From: Bacteroidota bacterium | Lineage (GTDB): Bacteria > Bacteroidota > Bacteroidia > NS11-12g > UBA955 | Reading direction: 5' to 3' | Length of the DNA: 6,625 nt | Assembly: GCA_947460045.1 (NCBI GenBank) | Contig: CANHGC010000091.1 | Span: forward strand, 1-6,625 | Shown: positions 1-6,201 of the stretch, piece after piece | How the letters are laid out: the number at the start of each line of letters is the position of its first letter | How positions within the stretch are numbered: the stretch's first letter is position 1 | Made by a program: the position numbers and the translations under genes | The notes under the pieces: model-generated | What the model saw: the letters and a program-made list of their open reading frames with translations, nothing else | What the model was told of the DNA's origin: nothing | The model's database searches: none

Positions 1-365
1 ACCACCGCCAATGCATCAGACATTTTGATATCGGGATGAAAGATTGCGCCCAAGCCTTTGGGGAAATGCTTCGTAGGATCTGCGAGCAATGTTTTACCCG
101 AAGCAGTGAGTAGCCAAGCACCCGAGCCAAATGCTTGAGCGTCATTGAACATACCCGCTTTTTTGAATTCGCTCAGTGCGGGATAGGCCGACTGAATAAC
201 CTGAAATCCATGATCCAAAGCAAACCCATCAACGTGCGTTGTTTGCAACTTCCCACCCCAGTGAGCGGAAGCTTCATGCAATTGATAAGGCAGTTGTTGT
301 TGTTCAAGAAGATATGCCGCGGTTAAACCTGCCATACCCCCACCCAAAATTTTTATCTCAGGCAT
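1..365 (-). CDS. FAD-dependent amine-oxidase/protoporphyrinogen-oxidase-like oxidoreductase (N-terminal part, runs off left edge)
   Basis: An open minus-strand frame starts with ATG at 365 and has no stop before the window ends, giving 121 N-terminal residues. Residues 4-13 form the dinucleotide-binding loop (IKILGGGMAG), an acidic residue follows at the end of the second strand (E31), and a Gly-Gly pair at 37-38 continues the pattern. This is the GxGxxG...E...GG signature of FAD-binding amine oxidases, phytoene desaturases and protoporphyrinogen oxidases. DHGFQV at 51-56 followed by a YP is typical of a COG1232/COG1233-like subgroup. Family members are usually 400-500 residues, so about two thirds is missing and the substrate cannot be told. 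The gene begins 18 bases after the stop of the Spy/CpxP-like gene on the same strand, so it probably belongs to the sigma-factor operon. There is only a weak ribosome site (GGGAAA). The family call is firm; the exact reaction is unknown. Confidence 0.82.
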   Translation of the reverse strand, partial: MPEIKILGGGMAGLTAAYLLEQQQLPYQLHEASAHWGGKLQTTHVDGFALDHGFQVIQSAYPALSEFKKAGMFNDAQAFGSGAWLLTASGKTLLADPTKHFPKGLGAIFHPDIKMSDALAV

Positions 366-383
366 CGTTTCCCGAAAAATTCA

Positions 384-944
384 TCAATTGGGCGAATTGG
401 GCACCGGATTCTCACCCGCCGGTCTGCGTCTGCGCGGTCGATCCTCCGAAGGACGTGCGTCACCACCCTCTGCGGCACCTTTCTTTTTCTTGCGCATAGA
501 ACGGGCCTTGGTGATGAGTTCTTTTTTCACTTCCCTTTCGATGCGAGGCAATTGAATGGCGCGATTCATACCAATGATGGGCTTCAGTTTCACAGTGTAG
601 GTTTCCATCAATTGCACTTCCAATTTGCGCAAAGCGATGGCATCTTTAAAATACAATTCTGCATCTGCCTCGTTAAGTTCATTGGGTTTTTTGCCCTCCC
701 ATTTGTTGCGGAAGCTGCGTTTTGCTTCGCGAAGTTTCAATTGATACTCGTCGTAAACCGCGAAAAATTTCACTTTTTCAACATCGTTCAAGGAAAGTTG
801 TTCTACGAACAATGTTTCTCTGAATTTCCTCAATTCCTCCACTTTTGCTGCACGCAAACTATCCTTTCGCACTTCGTTTTGTGCATTTGCATTCATTGCA
901 AACAACATCAAAAAGCAAATAGAAAATATTTTTATCAATTTCAT
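384..944 (-). CDS. Exported helical Spy/CpxP-like protein, putative sensor of the ECF sigma module
   Basis: This 186-residue protein has a clear signal peptide: Lys residues at 2 and 5, a hydrophobic core at 6-17, and a cleavage site after ANA at about residue 21. The mature part is charged and predicted to be helical (about 25-150), with an L-S-L-N-D-x-E-K stretch (50-57) like the LTxxQ..k repeats of Spy/CpxP chaperones and of flavobacterial proteins annotated as sensors of ECF-type sigma factors. The last 40 residues are low-complexity and very basic (RKKKK at 151-155, RPRRRR at 169-174). The ATG overlaps the stop of the upstream membrane-protein gene (ATGA, 941-944), which implies translational coupling. 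The position after the sigma and membrane-protein genes supports a role in periplasmic sensing. Export is well supported; similarity to Spy/CpxP is judged by pattern only, and the function is inferred from context. Confidence 0.72.
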   Translation of the reverse strand: MKLIKIFSICFLMLFAMNANAQNEVRKDSLRAAKVEELRKFRETLFVEQLSLNDVEKVKFFAVYDEYQLKLREAKRSFRNKWEGKKPNELNEADAELYFKDAIALRKLEVQLMETYTVKLKPIIGMNRAIQLPRIEREVKKELITKARSMRKKKKGAAEGGDARPSEDRPRRRRPAGENPVPNSPN

Positions 945-2215
945 AGTGATTCTAAATCCAATTCTTCAAACAATTCATCTTCCATATCGAAGGTTGCCAA
1001 ACCATGATCTTCCAAATCTTGGAGCGCACGCTTGGTTTTCTCTGGCATATCCGCCGCATCGATAATGGTATATACGTTGGGTTCTTTGTATTTCGGCATG
1101 GCCTCCATGATCAATGGCTCCACCAATTGCAAACCATCGGGAATGGTATCGGTTTGAGCGGGTTCATCGAGCGGGGTTTCAGGCACAGTGGCCTCATCTT
1201 GCTGCAATACCACTTCCTCTTGATCCAATTTGGGTGGCTGTATGGCCGTCCAGATGAAATAGGCAGCTACGATGGCAGCCAATGCCGCGGCAACGCCCAA
1301 CCATCCGGGTGTTGCTGTTTCCTTTTGCCTTCCGGCAATGGGTGCAAATGCCGTAGCGGGTGCTTCCAATGAAATGGGTTTCTCTTCAACCAATTTGGTG
1401 GCTGCAGATTCTTGGGATACAACTCCCGGGGCGACATCCAACTTCGTTGGGGTTGGCGCGGGTTGATTCACAGTAATGTACGATTCCAACTCATCCAAAC
1501 CCACCGATTCTGGCACTGCGTGAATGACCACCGGGTCTGCCACAACGGGAACGTCTGTAGATGCCACCACTGGCTCAACCAACGGCGCTACCACTGGCTC
1601 TGCCACCGGCGAGGAACTGATCAACTCCGATGCCTTTTCATTCAATTCATGGGTTGATTCGATTTCGATTGGCGCTGCAATCTCCAAAGATGCTTCAGGT
1701 GCTTCGGTGTTGCTAATTATCACATCACCAGTAACGGTCGTAGTTTCCACTGAGGGACTTTCTACTGTAAGTCTTTCAGCAACAGGGTTTTCTACTGGGG
1801 GTTGATTCAACAAATCGCCATAAGACACTTTTTTGATTTGTTGATCGAGGGGCGTTTCCAGGGCACTTTCAACCTCGGGTATCGCACCAAAATTCACCCA
1901 CTCAGGGTTTTCATTGGTTGTAAACGTCAATGGCGCAATTTCCACATTGCCCAATTCATCCACCTGTTTGTTTATGCCCAAACTCTTAGAAGTAATGGGA
2001 TCTTGTTTTCTGGCGCGTTTTTGAACACCCGTTGTATCCAAAGGAACGGAAACAGGTTGTGCAACGGGAACTTCGACCTTCGCTTCCAAAACCGCTGCCC
2101 CAGTCAATTGAGTTATATCAATGCCCAATCGCTGCATCAAGCGCGATTCCGATTCTTTAAAATAAGAATCGGGTGCCTTAAATGCCGGTCCAATTTTTTC
2201 GTTTTCTAAATCCAT
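941..2215 (-). CDS. Single-pass membrane protein, putative anti-sigma factor with long Pro/Val/Glu-rich linker
   Basis: This 424-residue protein has no recognised enzymatic domain. The N-terminus carries FKAPDSYFKESESRLMQRL (12-30), which resembles the F-K-x-P-x-x-Y-F...R-L-M motif at the start of Bacteroidota proteins encoded next to ECF sigma factors. Residues about 40-300 are low-complexity, rich in Val, Pro, Glu, Ala and Thr, with degenerate PVVA-type repeats near 203-230. One transmembrane helix is evident at 304-325 (GWLGVAAALAAIVAAYF onward). The remaining 99 residues are strongly acidic (about 27 Asp/Glu against 6 Lys/Arg), ending in DELFEELDLESL. Arg and Lys just before the helix suggest the N-terminus is cytoplasmic and the acidic tail periplasmic. 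The gene starts 43 bases after the sigma stop and overlaps the next gene by four bases. The anti-sigma role is inferred from position and architecture; no zinc-finger (ZAS) motif is visible. Confidence 0.68.
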   Translation of the reverse strand: MDLENEKIGPAFKAPDSYFKESESRLMQRLGIDITQLTGAAVLEAKVEVPVAQPVSVPLDTTGVQKRARKQDPITSKSLGINKQVDELGNVEIAPLTFTTNENPEWVNFGAIPEVESALETPLDQQIKKVSYGDLLNQPPVENPVAERLTVESPSVETTTVTGDVIISNTEAPEASLEIAAPIEIESTHELNEKASELISSSPVAEPVVAPLVEPVVASTDVPVVADPVVIHAVPESVGLDELESYITVNQPAPTPTKLDVAPGVVSQESAATKLVEEKPISLEAPATAFAPIAGRQKETATPGWLGVAAALAAIVAAYFIWTAIQPPKLDQEEVVLQQDEATVPETPLDEPAQTDTIPDGLQLVEPLIMEAMPKYKEPNVYTIIDAADMPEKTKRALQDLEDHGLATFDMEDELFEELDLESL

Positions 2216-2258
2216 GTCAATTGCAGCTCTTTCTTAGATGTGATCAATGTGAAAAGGT

Positions 2259-2852
2259 TTAACGCAATACATTTAAATAAATCTCCAATTTTTTCACCGC
2301 ATGGTGGTATGAAGCTTTCAAAGCCCCTTCGGAGGTAGAAGTGAGCAGGGCTATGTCGGCATAAGACAAATCCTCAAAATACCTCAGAGTAAACACCAAC
2401 TTCTGTTTGAAAGGCAAAAAACACATGGCCTTTTGTAATTTCAAGGAAATCTCATCACCAGACAAATACAAATCCTCGGTGATCATTTCAGCCATTTCCG
2501 GTTGGGCTTCATCAAAATCTATGGTGGGCTTGCGTTTCCGAATTAAATTAATGGATTCGTTGGTAGCAATCCTGTAAATCCATGTTCTTAGCAAACTCTC
2601 CCCTTTGAACTGTGATGCATTTTGCCAAATTTTGATAAATGCATTCTGTACTGCGTCGTCGGCATCGTCATGACTCACGAGCAAATTTCGGCAGTGATAA
2701 TAAATGGGTCTCTGATATCTACGAACAATCTCAGCAAATATCTCCGGACCCACGCCCACTTGAAGCAACTCCATAGAAAGCTCCTCCTCGGAACAATTCA
2801 TTAGCCGCTGCGAATGGGTATGCAAGGATGTTTGGTTGGGTTCGGTACTCAT
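2259..2852 (-). CDS. RNA polymerase sigma-70 factor, ECF subfamily
   Basis: The protein is 197 residues from the ATG at 2852 and would direct RNA polymerase to a dedicated regulon. Sigma region 2 is recognisable: a DDADDAVQNAFIKIW segment (region 2.1-2.2), then F-K-G-E-S-x-L-R-T-W-I-Y-R-I-A-T-N (regions 2.3-2.4) and the basic RKRK. Region 4 follows an acidic linker: LPFKQKLVFTLRYFEDLSY, then the helix-turn-helix ending ALKASYHHAVKKLE. There is no region 3, as expected for ECF factors. The open frame extends upstream to an ATG at 2909, but that codon lies inside a likely -7 promoter element, so 2852 is preferred. An ATG at 2801 would give 180 residues, also a normal family length. It heads the operon with the membrane protein and the exported sensor-like protein, and is divergent from rplS. 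Sigma identity is secure; the regulon is unknown and the start is uncertain. Confidence 0.92.
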   Translation of the reverse strand: MSTEPNQTSLHTHSQRLMNCSEEELSMELLQVGVGPEIFAEIVRRYQRPIYYHCRNLLVSHDDADDAVQNAFIKIWQNASQFKGESLLRTWIYRIATNESINLIRKRKPTIDFDEAQPEMAEMITEDLYLSGDEISLKLQKAMCFLPFKQKLVFTLRYFEDLSYADIALLTSTSEGALKASYHHAVKKLEIYLNVLR

Positions 2853-2906
2853 TCTCTTAATTATAGCAATATCAAAGTGCGAAATAGAAACAATTCCTTG
2901 ACATGA

Positions 2907-2936
2907 CATAAATAATGCACGAAAAGTTTAACACAA
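2907..2936 (-). promoter_or_regulatory. Possible Bacteroidota-type promoter of the sigma-factor operon
   Basis: On the minus strand a TTG (complement of 2934-2936) is followed after 19 bases by TATTTATG (complement of 2907-2914), one mismatch from the Bacteroidota -7 consensus TAnnTTTG. Transcription would start near 2900, leaving a leader of about 48 bases before the ATG at 2852. The -7 element contains the ATG at 2909, so that codon would not be transcribed. AT-rich DNA makes chance matches common, and an autoregulated ECF promoter elsewhere cannot be excluded. Confidence 0.4.
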
Positions 2937-2988
2937 GTTATTCAACATTTATATTTTTGTGATTCGGAAAGAAAAAAGCACGAAACTC

Positions 2989-3019
2989 TTTGGATTAAGA
3001 CAAAAAATGTGTATTTTTG
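2989..3019 (+). promoter_or_regulatory. Bacteroidota housekeeping promoter of rplS
   Basis: TTTG (2989-2992), 19 bases, then TATTTTTG (3012-3019) matches the Bacteroidota sigma-70 consensus (-33 TTG/TTTG, -7 TAnnTTTG) exactly and with normal spacing. Transcription is expected near 3025, leaving a leader of only about 18 bases. An AGGA at 3030-3033, nine bases before the ATG, is a usable ribosome site. The leader is too short for a structured ribosomal-protein autoregulatory element. Confidence 0.75.
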
Positions 3020-3042
3020 CACCCCAATTAGGATTAAAACCC

Positions 3043-3393
3043 ATGAATTCAATCGTTAATAGCATCGCATCTGAGTACTTGAGAACAGACTTGCCAGAGT
3101 TTAAGGCAGGAGACCGTGTAACTGTACACTATAAAATTAAGGAAGGCGCCAAAGAGCGTATTCAGTTGTTCCAAGGTGATGTGATCCAACGTCGCAATGG
3201 TGGCATTGATGAAACCTTTACCGTTCGCAAAATTTCTAACGGAATTGGTGTTGAGCGTATCTTCCCGATGCACTCTCCTTTTATCGACAAAATCGAGGTG
3301 AACAGAAAAGGTCGTGTACGTCGTGCACGTATCTTCTACTTGCGCACCCAAATCGGTAAAGCAGCACGTATCAAAGAACTTCGTACAAGATAA
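3043..3393 (+). CDS. rplS: 50S ribosomal protein L19 (bL19)
   Basis: The 116-residue product matches bL19, which usually has 114-120 residues and lies at the 30S-50S interface, helping to form an inter-subunit bridge. Diagnostic stretches are [20 protein letters not shown], then [34 protein letters not shown], and the basic C-terminus [20 protein letters not shown]. The frame is open upstream to a GTG at 2959, but the promoter -7 element at 3012-3019 lies within that extension, and family members begin just before the LRTDLP segment, so the ATG at 3043 is the start. The gene is monocistronic here: its own promoter is just upstream and a strong terminator follows 18 bases after the stop. It is not flanked by the rpsP-rimM-trmD genes that accompany rplS in many bacteria. 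Confidence 0.98.
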   Translation: MNSIVNSIASEYLRTDLPEFKAGDRVTVHYKIKEGAKERIQLFQGDVIQRRNGGIDETFTVRKISNGIGVERIFPMHSPFIDKIEVNRKGRVRRARIFYLRTQIGKAARIKELRTR

Positions 3394-3411
3394 TTTTACA
3401 TTATACAATAT

Positions 3412-3442
3412 AAAAAAAGCCCAGCATTGCTGGGCTTTTTTT
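3412..3442. terminator. Symmetric intrinsic terminator, likely bidirectional
   Basis: GCCCAGC (3419-3425) and GCTGGGC (3429-3435) form a perfect 7-bp GC-rich stem with an ATT loop. The stem is flanked by seven A residues on the left and seven T residues on the right. Read on the plus strand it gives a hairpin plus U-tract that ends rplS; read on the minus strand it gives the same for the converging outer-membrane protein gene, whose stop lies 15 bases away. Confidence 0.93.
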
Positions 3443-3457
3443 GTGTCCAAACTTTCC

Positions 3458-4135
3458 TCAACCACCCCATTTATAAAAAACTGTGGCACCCATCCCATTG
3501 TGATATACACCCGTTGGATAGAAAATGCTCTGAGCACCCCCTTTCACCAACGAATTCACACTGTAATCCAAACCAACCCGCATATGCCAATGTTCATCTA
3601 TTGTTCTTCCCACACCCAAATGAATCATTAAACCATTTTTTCGAAAATCGTTGGCGATCCCTGGATTATACCCTTGTGTTTCTCTCACATCCAAAACCCT
3701 AAACGCCCTTAAACCGGCGACCAAATCAACCGCTCCCAGGCCTCCCACGCTCAACGGACGAATGGCATTCAATTGTAATTCTATTTGCCTGCATCGGATG
3801 TGAAATTCATTCACCATGGTTTCCGCATCAAATGCTCGCCTACTCCCCCGCTCAGCCAGTGCCATTTGCATCTCGAGAGCATTGATCCCCTTGCCTTGCC
3901 AACGAAATCCTGTACTCATCCCCACCTGAAACCCCAACTTATTATACCCAGAGGCCTGATCTCCATCGATTTGCGACATCAAAACACCCAACATCGGTCG
4001 GCCATAAAAGCCCATCGGTTCGCCATCTGCGGCTTTTGAATTTGCCAACGGTGTAACGGGAATCGCAACAACTTTGACGAACATCGCCCCAACAGCAAAA
4101 AGCAACAACAATTTTCTCAATCCTCGGTGATTCAT
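3458..4135 (-). CDS. Outer-membrane beta-barrel protein (small porin-like/PorT-like family)
   Basis: The 225-residue product has an N-terminal export signal (Arg/Lys at 4-8, hydrophobic 9-24, likely cleavage after VVA at 24). The mature part alternates glycine, aromatic and polar residues like transmembrane beta-strands: the motif SQIDGDQASGYNKLGFQVG (54-72) is characteristic of small Bacteroidota outer-membrane barrels often annotated as PorT-family or OMP_b-brl. Further strands are seen around 115-150 and 165-190, and the protein ends in a strand-like GATVFYKWGG. The length suits an eight- to ten-stranded barrel. The ATG at 4135 has AAAGG directly beside it, too close to be an ideal ribosome site; a TTG 15 bases further in is a possible alternative. 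It converges on the shared terminator and diverges from the FAD oxidoreductase. No specific transport role can be assigned, and it is probably not the true gliding/secretion PorT. Confidence 0.72.
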   Translation of the reverse strand: MNHRGLRKLLLLFAVGAMFVKVVAIPVTPLANSKAADGEPMGFYGRPMLGVLMSQIDGDQASGYNKLGFQVGMSTGFRWQGKGINALEMQMALAERGSRRAFDAETMVNEFHIRCRQIELQLNAIRPLSVGGLGAVDLVAGLRAFRVLDVRETQGYNPGIANDFRKNGLMIHLGVGRTIDEHWHMRVGLDYSVNSLVKGGAQSIFYPTGVYHNGMGATVFYKWGG

Positions 4136-4168
4136 CCTTTAATTTGTAGCAATTTATCGCAAATCGCC

Positions 4169-5263
4169 GTGGCAGACAAGGAAAAGAAAATATTGATCAT
4201 CGGCGCTGGCATAGCTGGAAGTACACTGGCCATGGAATTGGATGCGCGTGGGCAGTCGGTAACGCTGTTCGACAATCAATTTGCGCACAGTAGCAGTCGG
4301 GTTGCGGCCGGTTTACTCAACCCCATAGTACCCAAAGGTGTACGAAAGACATGGCAATGCCACAATATTTTCCCGCATGTTTTTGATTATTATCAAGGCT
4401 GGGCAAAGGCTCTCAACGCCGATTTCATTCACAAGTATCGGTTTTTAAACATCCATGCCAATCCCAGTGAAACCAGCGAATGGAACAAACGAATGGGGGA
4501 ATCTGAACTCACAGATTGGCTTTCATCGGCAAAGCTTGGCGAGCATGAGCTCATACAACCCAACACCTCAGCAACCTGGGTGAATCAATGCGGCCGGCTC
4601 AATGTACCTATGTTTTTGGATGCGGTAAAAGCCTATTTTCAAGATAAAAACAGATTTTCCCAAGGCGATTTCGATCACAAAGCATTGATAATCAACGATT
4701 CGATTTTCAATTACCCATTCAACACACAATCAGAAAGCGAGACACACTTTGATTGCATCGTCTTTTGTGAAGGTATAGGCATTCTGAACAATCCGTTTTT
4801 CAATCATTTGTTTTTCGACCCTACGGGTGGCGACATCCTCACGGTATATATTCCAGACTTAAAGGATGAACCGTGCATCATCAAACAAAAACAATGGCTC
4901 CTACCCACAGGAGAACCTCATACTTATTTGTTGGGCAGCAACTTTCACAAAAACAACTTGAGCACGGATCCAATGGACTCGGATGCAGCGTATTTGCTAC
5001 AACGTGCCAGAGATATCACCCAATGTGAGGTTACCTTAATCAAACACCAAAGAGGCGTAAGACCTACGGTCCAAAACAGACGTCCATACTTGGGGAGTCA
5101 TGCAGAACACAAAAACATGTATGTTTTTAACGGACTCGGGGCGAAAGGCAGCAGCTTATGCTCTTGGTTATCGCCCATGATGGCCAACCACATTCACAGC
5201 CTAGGCGCGCTCAATGAAGAGGTTGATATTTCGCGATTTAACGCGACAGTTGATCCAAAATAA
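4169..5263 (+). CDS. FAD-dependent oxidoreductase, DAO (D-amino-acid oxidase/DadA-like) family
   Basis: From a GTG at 4169 the protein has 364 residues, normal for the DAO family (GlpD, ThiO, MnmC C-terminal domain, DadA), which oxidise C-N or C-O bonds with bound FAD. The Rossmann loop GAGIAG is at 12-17 with D35 ending the second strand. SSSRVAAGLLNP (41-52) is the second FAD-contact motif of the family. Near the C-terminus GVRPTVQNRRPYLG (about 296-309) and FNGLGAKGSS (about 320-329) are the conserved FAD-closing segment. The substrate is not predictable. The frame continues to another GTG at 4127, which would overlap the divergent barrel gene by nine bases; 4169 is preferred because it places the Rossmann strand right after MADKEKK. 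No in-frame ATG precedes the FAD loop and no good ribosome site is visible at either GTG. The 3' end overlaps the opposing regulator gene by 26 bases. Confidence 0.88.
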   Translation: MADKEKKILIIGAGIAGSTLAMELDARGQSVTLFDNQFAHSSSRVAAGLLNPIVPKGVRKTWQCHNIFPHVFDYYQGWAKALNADFIHKYRFLNIHANPSETSEWNKRMGESELTDWLSSAKLGEHELIQPNTSATWVNQCGRLNVPMFLDAVKAYFQDKNRFSQGDFDHKALIINDSIFNYPFNTQSESETHFDCIVFCEGIGILNNPFFNHLFFDPTGGDILTVYIPDLKDEPCIIKQKQWLLPTGEPHTYLLGSNFHKNNLSTDPMDSDAAYLLQRARDITQCEVTLIKHQRGVRPTVQNRRPYLGSHAEHKNMYVFNGLGAKGSSLCSWLSPMMANHIHSLGALNEEVDISRFNATVDPK

Positions 5264-6197
5264 CCAAGAAATCATCGGGTGATGTAATGACCCTACAGTT
5301 GCTTGGGATTTTCAAATCTCTGCGCTTTACCACTTGGGTACCTGTTACCAAAATTTGGGTGTTCGGCCAATTTCTGCTCAAGGTTTGAATGTACACTTGC
5401 ACTGGCATGCTGGCGTTGGCGTTTGTGATGGCGCAAAAAACCACATCCGGGTTGTGTAATTTGTAAATTTTATTGAGGTCATCCAACGGCGTAGATGTAC
5501 CCAAATAGGTTACTTTTTGTCCCCTAGAACGCAACATGTATGAGGCAAACAACAAACTCAATTCATGATTTTCACCATTGGGCAAAAACAACAAGAACTT
5601 TTTGGCATTGGGGTGAGGCAAAACATTGAGCTGATCGATGGCAACGAACATCCTTTGCTTGATGATATTGGTAATAAAATGTTCATGGGCCACATGGATA
5701 CTTCCACTCAGCCATAGCACACCGATGTGTTGTAGAAAGGGGAAAATGATGTTCACGGTGGTCTCTTCCATACCCAACTTTAGGATATTGATCGAAAGAA
5801 CCTTATTGAACTCTTTTTCATCGAAATCAAACATCGCGCTGCTCAACGCCGAGAGCTGATGTTGATGACTGGAACTATTTTCGGAGATGCTCAACGTGCG
5901 ACGCTGAACCTCATCCCTACTCATTTCGGCGATTCTACTGATTTTATAACCGTTGGCATTCAACATGGCTATATTCATCATGTACTTCAAATCATCTTCC
6001 TCGTAGTAACGAATGTTTGTATCCGTGCGTTTGGGCACCAACATTCCATAGCGTTGCTCCCAAATTCTCAAAGTGTACGCCTTGATGCCGGTTATATTTT
6101 CGATATCTTTGATAAAATACTTATCGCGATAGTCTTTTTTAGACCTTTTCGCATCTGGTTTGTTATTACCAAGTACCTTCTCTGACAAATTAGACAT
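5238..6197 (-). CDS. MerR-family regulator with cobalamin-binding domain (CarH/LitR-like)
   Basis: This 319-residue protein has the two-part CarH architecture. Residues 27-98 are a MerR helix-turn-helix and wing (YFIKDIENITGIKAYTLRIW, ERYG-like EQRYG, PKRT, RYYEEDDL). Residues about 115-185 are the helical cap of the B12-binding region and contain W162-x9-E172-H173, the W-x9-EH motif that packs on the adenosyl group in CarH. Residues about 198-319 are the Rossmann-like cobalamin domain: E209-x-H211-x-x-S214 corresponds to the (D/E)xHxxG lower-ligand motif, so the cobalt-binding His is present, and GTSTPL (233-238) fits the SxL region. The later GG motif appears as TGTQ (285-288). Known CarH proteins repress carotenoid genes in the dark and release DNA when light breaks the Co-C bond. 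Here the divergent SDR gene, four bases away, is the obvious candidate target. Family is secure; light response is inferred. Confidence 0.9.
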   Translation of the reverse strand: MSNLSEKVLGNNKPDAKRSKKDYRDKYFIKDIENITGIKAYTLRIWEQRYGMLVPKRTDTNIRYYEEDDLKYMMNIAMLNANGYKISRIAEMSRDEVQRRTLSISENSSSHQHQLSALSSAMFDFDEKEFNKVLSINILKLGMEETTVNIIFPFLQHIGVLWLSGSIHVAHEHFITNIIKQRMFVAIDQLNVLPHPNAKKFLLFLPNGENHELSLLFASYMLRSRGQKVTYLGTSTPLDDLNKIYKLHNPDVVFCAITNANASMPVQVYIQTLSRNWPNTQILVTGTQVVKRRDLKIPSNCRVITSPDDFLVILDQLSR

Positions 6198-6201
6198 TTA
6201 T

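Noticed and set aside
552..1007. Open plus-strand frame of 151 codons
   Set aside because: It lies antisense to the Spy/CpxP-like gene, has a composition rich in Phe, Cys and His, and shows no recognisable motif; the minus-strand frame has a signal peptide and operon context.
1566..1600. Short direct repeat in the sigma-linked membrane protein gene, considered as a mobile or CRISPR-like repeat
   Set aside because: Only two copies of an 11-base unit within a coding low-complexity segment, with no spacer pattern or flanking cas or transposase genes.
1004..2209. Several plus-strand frames of 64-135 codons
   Set aside because: All are shadows of the 424-residue membrane-protein gene, with repetitive composition produced by its Pro/Val/Glu codons.
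2952..2959. A second perfect -7-like TATTTTTG upstream of rplS
   Set aside because: No TTG lies 17-23 bases upstream of it, and the downstream copy at 3012-3019 has a correctly spaced TTTG; the first copy is probably a chance match in AT-rich DNA.
2959..3042. Upstream extension of L19 from a GTG
   Set aside because: It would begin before the likely transcription start and adds residues not found in L19 proteins.
3394..3411. Possible small RNA or leader between the L19 stop and the terminator
   Set aside because: Only 18 AT-rich bases with no structure; it is simply the 3' untranslated stretch.
3049..3537. Minus-strand frame of 162 codons
   Set aside because: It is antisense to rplS and crosses the terminator; the L19 reading is certain.
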